DNA of 64,000 bases from Paraburkholderia aromaticivorans (GCF_012689525.1 NZ_CP051514.1:62001-126000); one strand, 5' to 3'. Positions 35,198 to 44,734 are shown, counted from the first letter of the stretch. Numbers and translations: made by a program. The notes: generated from the sequence alone by a model not told the origin.

Positions 35198-36604
35198 TTA
35201 GTGACTCTGCGACCCGTGCGCAAGCTTGGAATGGCGGCGCGAGTAACCGAAATAGACCACCATGCCGATCAGCAGCCAAATGACAAACGCCGCCCACGTG
35301 ACCAGCTTCAGGTTGACCATCAAAAACAAACACGACAGCACCGCGAGCACTGGCAGGACCGGCACACCGGGGCAACGGAAGGCGCGCGGCAGTTGCGGGT
35401 GCGTCTTGCGCAAAATCAGCACGGCGATCGACACCATCGAAAACGCTGCCAGCGTGCCGATATTGATCAACTCCGCGAGTACGTTCAACGGTACCAGCGC
35501 GCCAATCAGGCCGAAGAAAATCCCAACAAGCCAGGTGGTGAAGAATGGCGTAGCGAACTTTGGATGTACCTTTGACAGCCTTGCCGGCAACAACCCGTCA
35601 CGCGACATCGCGAAGATCACGCGCGTCTGGCCGTAGGCCATCACGAGAATCACCGTCAGCATGCCCAGCACGGCGCCCAGATCGACAAATCCAGCCACCC
35701 ATTTCTCGCGAGCCACTTGCAATGCGTACGACACCGGATGCGAGATATTGGCGAACTGGGCCGACGGCACGATACCCGTGACCACAGCCGCCACGGCGAC
35801 GTACAGCACCGCACACACACCCAGCGACGCAATGATTCCAATCGGCAGATCTCGCTTCGGATCCTTCACTTCTTCCGCCGCGGAAGACACTGAATCGAAA
35901 CCGATGAACGCGAAGAACATCACCGCCGCCGCGCCGAACACGCCGTGCCAGCCGTTCGGCATGAACGGATGCCAGTTCGCCGGCGTTACGTGGAAAACGC
36001 CCACGCCGATCACCAGCAGGACCACGACCACCTTGATCGCCACCATGACGTTGTTGATCCGCGCTGATTCACGCACGCCAAGCGACAACAGCGCCGTGAT
36101 CGCCATCATCACAACGAAAGCAGGCAGGTTGAACCACGTCTCGTGCCCCGGCGACGCGCCAGGGGCTGCCGTCAGCACATCCGGTAGGCTCACGCCGAAA
36201 CCCGACAGGAGCGATTGCAGATAGCCCGACCAGCCGACCGATACCGCTGACGTTGCCAGCCCGTATTCGAGCATCAAGTCCCAGCCGATGATCCACGCGG
36301 CCAGTTCGCCGAGCGTCGCGTACGAATACGTATAGATGGATCCCGCGACCGGAATCGTCGACGCGAACTCGGCATAGGCGAGCGCGGAGAACCCGCAGGC
36401 AATCGCCGCGATCAGGAACGAGACCATCAGCGCCGGGCCGGCCTGCACGGCGCCCGTGCCCGTCAGCACGAAAATACCGGTGCCGATAATCGCGCCGACA
36501 CCGAGGAAGGTCAGATCGAGCGCGCCGAGCGCTTTCTTCAGGCCGGCGTTCTGAGCGCTCGCGGCGATCATGTGCTCGACGCTCTTTTTGCGAAACAGGG
36601 ACAT
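35198..36604 (-). CDS. APC-family amino-acid permease (CAT-like)
   Basis: A 468-residue, 12-TM amino-acid/polyamine antiporter-superfamily transporter, of the YfnA/cationic amino acid transporter type. 'LGVGAIIGTGIFVLTG' (TM1 with the GxG substrate loop), 'AGSIYTYSYATLGELAAWIIGWDLMLEY' and 'FFAFIGFDSVSSAAEEVKDPKRDLPIGI' are diagnostic. Start at 36604 with GGAGGC upstream; the extra eight residues from 36628 are not needed. It lies alone between two IS6 fragments, so it may have been moved with them. Substrate unknown. Confidence 0.93.
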   Translation of the reverse strand: MSLFRKKSVEHMIAASAQNAGLKKALGALDLTFLGVGAIIGTGIFVLTGTGAVQAGPALMVSFLIAAIACGFSALAYAEFASTIPVAGSIYTYSYATLGELAAWIIGWDLMLEYGLATSAVSVGWSGYLQSLLSGFGVSLPDVLTAAPGASPGHETWFNLPAFVVMMAITALLSLGVRESARINNVMVAIKVVVVLLVIGVGVFHVTPANWHPFMPNGWHGVFGAAAVMFFAFIGFDSVSSAAEEVKDPKRDLPIGIIASLGVCAVLYVAVAAVVTGIVPSAQFANISHPVSYALQVAREKWVAGFVDLGAVLGMLTVILVMAYGQTRVIFAMSRDGLLPARLSKVHPKFATPFFTTWLVGIFFGLIGALVPLNVLAELINIGTLAAFSMVSIAVLILRKTHPQLPRAFRCPGVPVLPVLAVLSCLFLMVNLKLVTWAAFVIWLLIGMVVYFGYSRRHSKLAHGSQSH

Positions 36605-36855
36605 TGGCGTGAGCCTCCAATAGTGCACGCATCTCGCGCGCCGAATGTCGGAAAACCCGCTATCTTAGCGGAAGTTCGACCCGGCACCTCTTCGGGACGG
36701 CAGTCCTCGACGGCGTGCCGGCAGGCGAACGCCGTCGATATGGTTCCGTCACAACAAGGTCAGCCGGGTCGCTCAATGGTGCAGCGGTGGAGACCAAGAT
36801 GCAACAGACGATGTTGGCGCTGACCACGCATGGGCGGTACTGTCAACTCGTAGAC

Positions 36856-36910
36856 ATCTTGGGATCTTGGGATCTTGGGATCTTGGGATCTTGGGATCTT
36901 GGGATCTTGG
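36856..36910 (+). repeat. 8-bp tandem repeat, nearly 7 copies of ATCTTGGG
   Basis: ATCTTGGG is repeated six times perfectly from 36856 with a seventh copy truncated by one base (to 36910). It lies between the APC permease promoter side and an IS6 fragment. No convincing gene is read across it, but short minus- and plus-strand frames do cross it. An 8-base unit can slip and shift frame, so copy number may vary. Confidence 0.9.
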
Positions 36911-36984
36911 CGTCGACACGTCGATAATGTTGGCCAGGAAACCAGCCAACCAGAAGAACACACCCGTCACCGAACCCGGCGTCC

Positions 36985-37190
36985 TATGCGGGTTAACGCT
37001 TTCCGCCCGATGTGATGAGCCGCGCGATGTGGCTGTACTATCGGTTCTCGCTCAGCCTGCGCATGGTCGAGGAACTGCTGCCCGCGCGCGGCATTGAACT
37101 CACCTATGCGACCGTGCGACGCTGGGCGGTGAAGTTCGGTTCGGGCATTGCCCGACGTATCCGGCCGCTGACCGCCAGCGCTGGGCGTTC
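36985..37190 (+). pseudogene. IS6-family transposase, N-terminal remnant
   Basis: Reads 'FPPDVMSRAMWLYYRFSLSLRMVEELLPARGIELTYATVRRWAVKFGSGIARRIR', the HTH N-terminal part of IS6-family transposases, and then loses homology before the DDE domain. It lies on the same strand as the IS6 C-terminal fragment at 34.7-35.1 kb, but downstream of it, so the two cannot be one element simply split by the permease. Confidence 0.8.
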
Positions 37191-37537
37191 AAAAGAACAT
37201 GCATGGGCGGCCACCCATTGCGATGAGAAGGGCGTCTGCGGCGTGGGCCGTCCCGCACGTTTCCTCACTGGCGCATTGGCAGATATGCGGGCGTACAAGG
37301 GCGACGGCCGCAGGTCGGGGTGATGACTGCCGTTCAACGTACATGCGCTTTGCCGGAATGGTGCTTTCACCCGCGTTTCAGGTCAATCGCGTTTAGCCTG
37401 GGTCGCTGCGCGCAACTGCGAGTTTGCGTACACTGTGCAACCTTCGATGGCTCCGATTTTCTACCGCTCGTTTCGCGTATCGGTACGTGTGGTACAGGAC
37501 GTCGCGCCGCCACTCAGATTCGAACACAGGTTGAGCA

Positions 37538-38281
37538 ATGCGTGTCCTGATATATGAGCGTGACAACGTGTTCGCCAAAGTCTTGCGGGAGGCCTTACGC
37601 GCGCGAAGCTACGCAGTCGACTGGGTCGACAATGCTCGGCACGCCGAGCTGGCGCTCGCAAGCGATTTTTACGACGCTATTCTTTTTTGCATTGAGGGGC
37701 AGCAAAACAGCCTTTCAATCCTCAAAGACTATCGGGCTGCCGGACACACTACGAGCGTCGTGGCGTTTACGGCGCGGCATTCTGTCGCGGAGCGGACCCT
37801 AGCCTTTGATGCGGGTGCCGACATCTGCCTCGAAAAGCCTGTCGATACCGTCGAGGTCATGGTGTGGCTCCGCGCACTTATGCGGCGGCGCGCGGGGCAG
37901 CTTAAATCCGTTGTGTCGCACGGCCCGATCATGTTGGACGATGCTGCCGGTCACGTTCTGGTAGACGGTGCGCCCATTTCACTGAAGGCCAAGGAATACG
38001 CGATCCTGCGCATCTTCTTCACTGAACCCAGGCGGTTCTTCACAGCATCTTATCTGGAAGAGAAAATCTACGGCTGGGGAGAAGAGGTCAAGAGCAACGC
38101 CGTCCAGGTGCACGTGCACAGCCTCCGGAAGAAGCTTGGCAATCACTGTATCGAGACGCGGCACGGGGCAGGCTACCGGCTGTCCGACTCAACAGCGCCA
38201 CGCCGATTGCGGGCCCCGAACCACCCACACCTCGCGGGGCGGGCCGGAGAGGACAGCCAGAAGAAAATGGCCGCCTCCTGA
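37538..38281 (+). CDS. OmpR-type response regulator with atypical receiver (no phospho-acceptor Asp)
   Basis: A 247-residue protein with a receiver domain (1-~115) and a winged HTH (~125-215: 'LKAKEYAILRIFFTEPRRFFTASYLEEKIYGWGEEVKSNAVQVHVHSLRKKLG...IETRHGAGYRL'). The canonical 'LLDLxLP' reads 'ILFCIEGQ', placing Cys51 where the phospho-acceptor Asp should be, and one acidic-pocket residue is changed (Glu7-Arg8-Asp9). Thr and Lys ('CLEKPVD') remain. No histidine kinase is adjacent. A basic C-terminal tail of ~30 residues follows the HTH. Phosphorylation-independent control is inferred. Confidence 0.88.
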   Translation: MRVLIYERDNVFAKVLREALRARSYAVDWVDNARHAELALASDFYDAILFCIEGQQNSLSILKDYRAAGHTTSVVAFTARHSVAERTLAFDAGADICLEKPVDTVEVMVWLRALMRRRAGQLKSVVSHGPIMLDDAAGHVLVDGAPISLKAKEYAILRIFFTEPRRFFTASYLEEKIYGWGEEVKSNAVQVHVHSLRKKLGNHCIETRHGAGYRLSDSTAPRRLRAPNHPHLAGRAGEDSQKKMAAS

Positions 38282-38285
38282 GTTG

Positions 38286-38970
38286 CGCATTCAGTTCCCG
38301 TTCACCCATTGTTGCGCGTTCATCGCGCGCATGCCACTCGGCGCAGAGTTAAACCGGACCCGCTGCCCGGTGTCCGTTGCGTGAGCGCCATCGATAGCGA
38401 TCACCTCAATACCTTTCTGCATGGTGTTTTGGACCAGGACCGTTTGCCCGTCCGGACTGAACGCTACGCCTTGCATACATCCGCCGGTCGGCACCTAACT
38501 TACCTTCGTGAGTTTCGTCCCCTCGACCCTCAGCAACATGAAGCTCGCATGCGCGTGGTAAAGGGCGAGTCGATCGCCTTGTCGCTGCCATTCATGACCG
38601 ATACCCCTACAAGCCGCCCTGTTGGGGAAATGGCGACGCATTCGGGCGTCTGCCCGACTCTTACCGTTCCGACAACACGAGGCTGTCCGACCGTGAGGTC
38701 GATTAGGCTTACGATATCAGTGGCAGCCTGGCCCTTGCGAAGGTTGGCGATCATCGCGAAATCGCCGTGCAGACTCACCTCGATGCCATTGGGGCGTTGC
38801 CCCGGGAAAAATGTCACGAGGCGTGACGCTCACCTGACCGCCGTGAATGGCAAGGACGGTTACCCGATGGTCACCGTCGCGCGTGACGAGCGCCCGCTTG
38901 CCGTCCGGCGTGAATACGACGTGTCCCGGGCCGCTCCTGGCGCCGAGGTGCAGTCGAACGCATAGTTTGG
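38286..38970 (-). pseudogene. decayed beta-propeller (YncE/lactonase-like) gene
   Basis: Minus-strand pieces read 'VFTPDGKRALVTRDGDHRVTVLAIHGG', 'PNGIEVSLHGDFAMIANL...VSLIDLTVGQPRVVGTVRVGQTPECVAISPTGRLV' and 'MQGVAFSPDGQTVLVQNTMQKGIEVIAID', all repeats of a seven-bladed propeller. Frames change near 38815 and 38520 and the N-terminal half is missing. It is a relative of, but separate from, the intact gene at 39116-40414. Confidence 0.75.
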
Positions 38971-39035
38971 TTACTTAGCCATATTAAATATCGTCAGCAT
39001 AGTAAAAATCTACGGCTGTAGTATTTAGTCCCGCC

Positions 39036-39068
39036 TTGCGGGAGTGCTTTGCGGGAGTGCTTTGCGGG
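39036..39068 (+). repeat. 13-bp tandem repeat, 2.5 copies
   Basis: TTGCGGGAGTGCT occurs twice in tandem and then half again (TTGCGGG), between the decayed propeller gene and the intact one. Probably incidental. Confidence 0.7.
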
Positions 39069-39115
39069 TGGGCAACCGGTATTCCCACGCGCGCTGACGT
39101 GTGAGATTACAACGA

Positions 39116-40414
39116 TTAGGCCGTGTTGGTGGGCCAACCGTTACCGAGCGCCATCATTCCCACCCAGAACATCGGACCGGCGGATGTATCGACGTCATAT
39201 TTTCTAACAAATGTCAGCGTGCCGTTGTCTTGGACACGGAACACCGTCAATGCCGCTGCAACCGTCTCTATCGTGTCGCCGTCCCGCACTAGCATGGGCG
39301 CGACGCTCGCGGTAATCAGGATCTTGCCATCCGGATGCAGCGCGAACGTACGCGCGTGGAAGCTCTGTGTCGGCATGCGCTGAATCAGCGTCGGCTCTCC
39401 TGTTTGCGGGTCGATGCGAAATACAACGATGCTGTTCTCCCCGCCCACGTAGACCTTCTTGCCTTCAAAATCCGCCGTACCATCCGAGCGGTTTGCCAGG
39501 TAGACGAAACGACCATCGCGAGAAACGTGGATTGGGCCCGCTACCTGACCGGGCCGGACCTTCGCGGGCTCGAGCAACGTGGTCTTGACGAACAGCGGTG
39601 CAGCGGAGAGCCTGCCGTTCCGCAGACTGAAAACCTGCAACTGGTTTTCACGTTCCATGGAAGCGTACATCCATGGCCCACTGGGATGAAAATCAACGTG
39701 CCGCGGACCAAAACCGTAACCGCTGCCAGGGGCGATCGATTGTTCGTTCGTCAATTGCCCGTCGTGGAGGTCGAACGCCTTGATAGCGCCTGGATCCTCC
39801 GGGTGGCCGCTAGCCGGATCATTTCCCCGCGTCACCAGAATGGCGGTTTGATCCGACGGCGCGACACGTATTTGGTGCGCGTAGATGCCAGGGTCGATGA
39901 ACTGCTTTTGTTTCACTTGCGCGCCGAGTGACCCGTCAGCGTTGATCTCGTAGACATCGAGGCGCGACGGATCGTTAAAGGCGATCAGAAGATTCGTGCC
40001 GCTTCGATTTACCGTGATATTGATTGGTCTGTTGTCTAGTTGGAGTGTCTCGCCAAATGACTCCGCTTCACCTGTGCGTTCGTCGACGCGGAGCAGAGCG
40101 ACGCCATGCACGTTGCCTGCCGAACCACCTGCGCGATCGCTGTAGGCGACATACAGCAATTTCTTCGAAGGATGCGGCCAGACGTACTGCACGTTGGCGG
40201 GCAGGATGACCGAGGCGTTTTTCGACAATGCTAGGCTGCCCGCTTCGATGCGATAGAGAGTGAATTCTGGGCCAACCGATGCATAAAGCACCGCTTCTGT
40301 TCTAGTCTTGTTCGCCCACGCAAGGCTGGGTATGACGAGGCTACCGGCGAGCATCGCGCAAAACTGACGACGCCCGCGCAGGGCGGGCTCGGGTTGGCGG
40401 TCATGAGATGACAT
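39116..40414 (-). CDS. exported beta-propeller lactonase-family protein
   Basis: A 432-residue protein of the 6-phosphogluconolactonase-like (YbhE) beta-propeller family. The N-terminus 'RGRRQFCAMLAGSLVIPSLAWA' is a Tat- or Sec-type signal, so the protein is likely periplasmic. Propeller blades repeat as 'HPSKKLLYVAYSD', 'NRSGTNLLIAFND', 'HPSGPWMYASMERENQLQVF', 'SRDGRFVYLANR' and 'HPDGKILITAS'. It is next to a periplasmic sugar/aldonate dehydrogenase cluster (divergent, 41.1-44.7 kb), so hydrolysis of a sugar lactone is plausible. Catalytic activity is inferred; many family members are uncharacterised. Confidence 0.82.
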   Translation of the reverse strand: MSSHDRQPEPALRGRRQFCAMLAGSLVIPSLAWANKTRTEAVLYASVGPEFTLYRIEAGSLALSKNASVILPANVQYVWPHPSKKLLYVAYSDRAGGSAGNVHGVALLRVDERTGEAESFGETLQLDNRPINITVNRSGTNLLIAFNDPSRLDVYEINADGSLGAQVKQKQFIDPGIYAHQIRVAPSDQTAILVTRGNDPASGHPEDPGAIKAFDLHDGQLTNEQSIAPGSGYGFGPRHVDFHPSGPWMYASMERENQLQVFSLRNGRLSAAPLFVKTTLLEPAKVRPGQVAGPIHVSRDGRFVYLANRSDGTADFEGKKVYVGGENSIVVFRIDPQTGEPTLIQRMPTQSFHARTFALHPDGKILITASVAPMLVRDGDTIETVAAALTVFRVQDNGTLTFVRKYDVDTSAGPMFWVGMMALGNGWPTNTA

Positions 40415-41138
40415 GGTTGTTCGTTCTAGTGGTGAAAGTGGTCTGGTTGTTCCACGCCGCTACATAACCGCGATGCAACAGACGCGAGTTCGCTTGGCGC
40501 AGCTATGCGAGGCGGGCGGCTGTCAGGCTGTCGACCTCAATTGAGTGAGTTAGCGAATGGCCGTTTAAAGAGCTAGACAATAGGTCGGTCCCGCTTACCG
40601 ATTCTCTCACGCACCTGGGCGTCGATTGTTACCTAGCCGAAAAATATGCATTGCCCGCATTGGTTAAATTGACGCAAACGCTCGCCCAATGTGTTTGCAA
40701 GCCGCGCATGAGGATGGAGGATCTCAAGAGCCCAGTTTTAGACTGCAACGCTAGCGATCCAGAGGTCTCATTGTCGGGAGTGGTGTTCTGCCTTTGCGCG
40801 CAGCAATAAGATTATTTCAGAATTCGATATGGTGATTTACCTCAAAAGGGCAGCGGCGAATGACGCTCTTTGACACAATGCGTCCCGCCGCCGTACTTAA
40901 AAATGGATGTTGTGCGAGGCGCGATCTAGAGATCCATTGTAATCACGCTGCCTCATGGCGCGCGGAGGCATGGACCCATCATGCAGAAGTCAGACGCACC
41001 ATTTCCCCCATATTCATGCAGGCACACTGGGTTCTTCCGCCACCTCGGTTTCGCAGGCAGTGGGAAGCAGTGCGGCTTCGCAGATGCGGTTTAGCGCGAT
41101 TTAACGTATTCCCCCACACACAACCCATTTCGAAGAAC
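40415..41138. other. intergenic region between the lactonase-like gene and the dehydrogenase cluster
   Basis: About 720 bases with no family-like gene. The two flanking genes are divergent, so promoters for both should lie here. An in-frame extension of the dehydrogenase gamma subunit from 40860 exists but is basic, unlike the family, and is treated as leader. Confidence 0.4.
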
Positions 41139-41687
41139 ATGGATAACACCGACACGTCATTTTCGGAAAACGCCGTGGCTGATCCGCGTCGGCGACTGCT
41201 GTTGTCGGGGCTTCTGGCTACTTGTGCTTCGTTGGCCGTGCCGTTTGCAATGGCTCAGACTCCAGCACAGTCCCGCCCGCAGTCTCTGGTCGGCAACATT
41301 GCAGCGCCTGCCAGTTTTCTCGAAAATTCCCGAATATTGACAGGGCGCAGTTCGCTTGACGCGGCACAGGCTGCTCGTCTGTATGAGGCACTCGTTAGCG
41401 ATGATGCCGACTTCGAAGGTCGACAGCAGCAGTTGCTGGCGTTCATCAAAGAGCAGCAGGTCGATCCGATGCAACTGCAGAAGTTGCTCGATGCACAGAA
41501 ATCTGTACTGGCACGCGTGCCGCGGGCAATCGTGACAGCTTGGTACACCGGCATTGTCGGTGCAGGCGAACGCGCGAAATGCATTACGTTCGAGACAAAC
41601 CTGTTGAATGTAATTACCGCTGAAAAACTGAAGCCGCCAAGCTACTCCTATGGCGTGTACGGCAGTTGGGCCGCGAAACCGGCATAA
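41139..41687 (+). CDS. periplasmic membrane-bound dehydrogenase, small (gamma) subunit
   Basis: A 182-residue protein of the gluconate 2-dehydrogenase/sorbitol dehydrogenase gamma family. A Tat signal is clear ('DPRRRLLLSGLLATCASLAVPFAMA', residues 15-39). The body matches the family: 'LTGRSSLDAAQAARLYEAL' and 'IVTAWYTGIVG...CITFETNL'. The start at 41139 puts the twin-arginine signal near the N-terminus. The signal carries the folded partner FAD subunit across the membrane. 11 bases separate it from the FAD subunit gene. Confidence 0.88.
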   Translation: MDNTDTSFSENAVADPRRRLLLSGLLATCASLAVPFAMAQTPAQSRPQSLVGNIAAPASFLENSRILTGRSSLDAAQAARLYEALVSDDADFEGRQQQLLAFIKEQQVDPMQLQKLLDAQKSVLARVPRAIVTAWYTGIVGAGERAKCITFETNLLNVITAEKLKPPSYSYGVYGSWAAKPA

Positions 41688-41698
41688 GGGACAATTAG

Positions 41699-43300
41699 AT
41701 GGCACAACGTGATTCAGCCGACGTCGTCGTGATCGGCTCGGGAATTTGTGGCGCTCTTGTGGCAGAGCGTCTGGTGAAACAGGGCATGTCAGCGCTGATT
41801 CTCGAGGCGGGGCCGCGTATCGATCGAGGACAGATTACAGCGAACTACCGCAATTCACCTCGAAAGGGTGACTGGGTGGCGCCGTATGCTCCTGGTACGG
41901 AGTGGGCACCGCAACCAATCTATCATCCGAAGGACAACGGATATCTGATTCAGGCGGGTCCTTATCCCTATCCGGCGGAGTACTTGCGCGTGGTGGGAGG
42001 AACGACGTGGCATTGGGCGGCGCATGCGTGGCGCGTCCTTCCGAACGATATGCGCCTGAAGACGCAATACGGCGTCGGCAAAGACTGGCCGATCTCTTAC
42101 GACGATCTCGAGCCGTTTTATTACGAGGCCGAGGTGAAGATGGGCGTATCGGGCGCGCCGAACACGGGCTCTCCGCGTACCAAACCTTTCCCGATGGAGC
42201 CGGTGGTCGAGCCGTGGGCGATGCGCCGGGTGCGCGAACGTCTTGCGCCAGGCGGCTATACCGTAGTCACGAATACGACGGCGCGCAACAGCCGCAATTA
42301 CGACGGACGTCCAGCGTGTTGTGGCAATAACAATTGTCAGCCGATCTGTCCGATTGACGCGCAATACACAGGTGGCATTGCAGTAAGCGCGGCGGAGAAG
42401 GCCGGTGCGCGCGTGCTGCCGAACGCAGTTGTGTATCGCATCGAGCATGATTCGAGCGGCAAGATTGTTGCGGTTCACTACTTCGATCCAGACAAAAATT
42501 CGCACCGCGTTACGGGCAAGATTTTCGTGCTCGCGGCGAACGGGATCGAGAGCCCCAAGCTGCTACTCATGTCCGCGAGCGATAAATATCCCAACGGACT
42601 GGCCAACAGTTCAGGGATGGTTGGACGAAATCTGATGGATCACCCGAGCAGTTCGCTCACGTTCGACGCCGATGAAGAGGTCTGGCTAGGCCGCGGGCCT
42701 CAAAGTCCATCGTCGATCAACACGCTAAGGGACGGTAGTTTCCGCTCGCATTCTGCAGCGTTCCGTCTGGACTTTACCAATATTTCGCAGGTGCGCTCCG
42801 CGACCGAAGATCTGATCGGTGCAGGAGTGTACGGGCCGGAACTGGAAAAGCAGTTGCGCTATCGCGCCTCTCGCCAGATGAACGTGAAGACGGTTCTGGA
42901 GGTGCTGCCGAATCCGGAGAATCGCGTGACCCTCAGTTCGATGAAAGACGCGCTCGGGCTACCAAAGCCGATGGTCCATTACGCGCTCGATGACTATTTG
43001 CATCGCGGCGCGGCAATGGGCAAGGAACATTTTTCAAAGATTGCGGCATTGATGGGCGGCACGAACCTGCGTTATACGCCAGACGGGCAATACGCGAACA
43101 ACCAGCACATCACTGGCACCATGAGCATGGGCAGCGATCCGAAGGATTCGGTCGTGGACGCGTTCGGCCGTACCCACGATCACGAGAACCTGTTTATCGC
43201 AAGTACCGGTGTAATGCCGACTGCGGCCACGGTCAATTCCACGCTGACTGGCGTCGCGCTAGCGCTGCGCACCGCGGAACATATTCACCCCACCGTTTGA
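41699..43300 (+). CDS. GMC-family FAD dehydrogenase, large catalytic subunit
   Basis: A 533-residue flavoprotein. 'DVVVIGSGICGALVAERLVKQG' (residues 8-29) is the FAD-binding motif, 'VVGGTTWHWAAHAWR' and 'CCGNNNCQPICPIDAQYTGG' (a Cys-rich segment that in this family can hold a [3Fe-4S] cluster) follow, and 'FIASTGVMPTAATVNSTLTGVALALRTAEHI' is the GMC C-terminus. It forms a complex with the gamma subunit upstream and the cytochrome c downstream. Substrates in the family include gluconate, 2-ketogluconate, sorbitol and glucose; the one here is undetermined. The absence of its own signal peptide fits hitch-hiker Tat export. Confidence 0.92.
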   Translation: MAQRDSADVVVIGSGICGALVAERLVKQGMSALILEAGPRIDRGQITANYRNSPRKGDWVAPYAPGTEWAPQPIYHPKDNGYLIQAGPYPYPAEYLRVVGGTTWHWAAHAWRVLPNDMRLKTQYGVGKDWPISYDDLEPFYYEAEVKMGVSGAPNTGSPRTKPFPMEPVVEPWAMRRVRERLAPGGYTVVTNTTARNSRNYDGRPACCGNNNCQPICPIDAQYTGGIAVSAAEKAGARVLPNAVVYRIEHDSSGKIVAVHYFDPDKNSHRVTGKIFVLAANGIESPKLLLMSASDKYPNGLANSSGMVGRNLMDHPSSSLTFDADEEVWLGRGPQSPSSINTLRDGSFRSHSAAFRLDFTNISQVRSATEDLIGAGVYGPELEKQLRYRASRQMNVKTVLEVLPNPENRVTLSSMKDALGLPKPMVHYALDDYLHRGAAMGKEHFSKIAALMGGTNLRYTPDGQYANNQHITGTMSMGSDPKDSVVDAFGRTHDHENLFIASTGVMPTAATVNSTLTGVALALRTAEHIHPTV

Positions 43301-43312
43301 GAAGACGACACG

Positions 43313-44734
43313 ATGAAATACACGGACCGAATGTCATTCTGGGGAAGCGTCGCGCTGTTCGCGCTGACGGCAGTGGTCGCCGTGTCAGCCATGTGCGGAA
43401 CGGCTTATGCAGGCGAGGCAGATAACGAGCAGTTGGTCAAACGGGGGCAGTACCTTGCCACAGCGGGTGATTGCGTAGCGTGTCACACGGCGCCGAAGGG
43501 CAAGCCCTTCGCCGGTGGTTTGTCGCTTGCCACGCCGCTAGGCGAAATCGTCTCGACGAATATCACGCCGTCGAAAACCGCGGGAATTGGCAATTACACG
43601 CAGGAACGGTTCTCCGACGCGGTCCGTAAAGGCATCCGCGCGGATGGCGCACACCTTTATCCGGCCATGCCGTATACGTCGTATGCGCAAGTGTCGGATG
43701 ATGATATGAAGGCAATGTATGCGTACTTCATGCAAGGTGTCGCACCGGTCGACGAACATAGTCCCGACACGGCGCTGCCATTTCCGTTCAACATCCGTAT
43801 GTCGATGGCAGTGTGGAACATGATGTTCCTCGATTCGAAGCCCTTCGAGGCAAATCCGTCGAAGAGCGCCGAATGGAATCGCGGGGCCTATCTCGTGAAG
43901 GGGCTCGCGCACTGCAGCGCCTGTCACACACCGCGCAATACCTTGATGGCCGAAGATAAGACTCTGGATCTTGCTGGCGCTTCGATAGGTGGGTGGACCG
44001 CGCCTAACATTACGTCGGATGCGGACAGCGGCGTGGGCACGTGGAGCGAGCAGGAGCTTGCTGATTACCTGCGTACCGGTCACGCGCTTGACAAGGCACA
44101 GGCGGCCGGCCCAATGGCCGAGGCCGTGGACAACAGCCTGCGTCATCTGAGCGACGGGGATTTGCACGCCATGGCGGTCTATCTGAAATCGGTGCCGTCC
44201 GTTCACGCGAAGGGCGATACGCGGCCGGCGAGCGCTTGGGGCAAGCCGACGGCTGATGTTGACGAAGTTCGCGGCGTTAAATGGCCGGCGGATGCAAACA
44301 AACTGAGCGGCGCCCAGTTGTACGACGGCTATTGCGCATCCTGTCACCAGGCGAAAGGTGAGGGCGCGGACGGCGGAGGCCTGCCTTCGCTCTTCCATAA
44401 CAGCGCGCTCGGGCGTTCCAATACGAACAACCTTGTGATGGTCATGCTGCACGGGGTGCAGCACCAGGACGGTACCCCTGACATCCTGATGCCGGGATTC
44501 TCCGATCTGCTGTCGGATCAGCAAGTGGCTACGCTCGGTAACTATCTGCTGAAGCGCTGGGGCAATCAGAATGCAATCGTGACGGTAGACCAGGTCAAAA
44601 CATTGCGCGCCGGCGGCGAAGCGTCGTCATTGCCGTGGCTCGCACGCGGCGGATTGATCGGCGCCGTGATTCTTGTCATTGCCCTCGCTCTGTCCATTGT
44701 CCGGTTGCGCCGACGGAAGACGTCGGCCGCTTGA
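43313..44734 (+). CDS. triheme cytochrome c subunit of the membrane-bound dehydrogenase
   Basis: A 473-residue cytochrome with an N-terminal signal ('FALTAVVAVSAMCGTAYA', residues 16-33) and three CxxCH haem sites: 'CVACH', 'CSACH' and 'CASCH'. A C-terminal hydrophobic helix ('GGLIGAVILVIALALSIV') followed by a basic tail anchors it to the membrane. It passes electrons from the FAD subunit to ubiquinone. Length and three-haem layout fit gluconate/sorbitol dehydrogenase cytochromes. It is 12 bases from the FAD subunit, so one operon. Confidence 0.93.
   Translation: MKYTDRMSFWGSVALFALTAVVAVSAMCGTAYAGEADNEQLVKRGQYLATAGDCVACHTAPKGKPFAGGLSLATPLGEIVSTNITPSKTAGIGNYTQERFSDAVRKGIRADGAHLYPAMPYTSYAQVSDDDMKAMYAYFMQGVAPVDEHSPDTALPFPFNIRMSMAVWNMMFLDSKPFEANPSKSAEWNRGAYLVKGLAHCSACHTPRNTLMAEDKTLDLAGASIGGWTAPNITSDADSGVGTWSEQELADYLRTGHALDKAQAAGPMAEAVDNSLRHLSDGDLHAMAVYLKSVPSVHAKGDTRPASAWGKPTADVDEVRGVKWPADANKLSGAQLYDGYCASCHQAKGEGADGGGLPSLFHNSALGRSNTNNLVMVMLHGVQHQDGTPDILMPGFSDLLSDQQVATLGNYLLKRWGNQNAIVTVDQVKTLRAGGEASSLPWLARGGLIGAVILVIALALSIVRLRRRKTSAA

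Noticed and set aside
36856..36910. CRISPR-like repeat array
   Set aside because: The 8-bp unit repeats head to tail with no spacers and there are no cas genes nearby.
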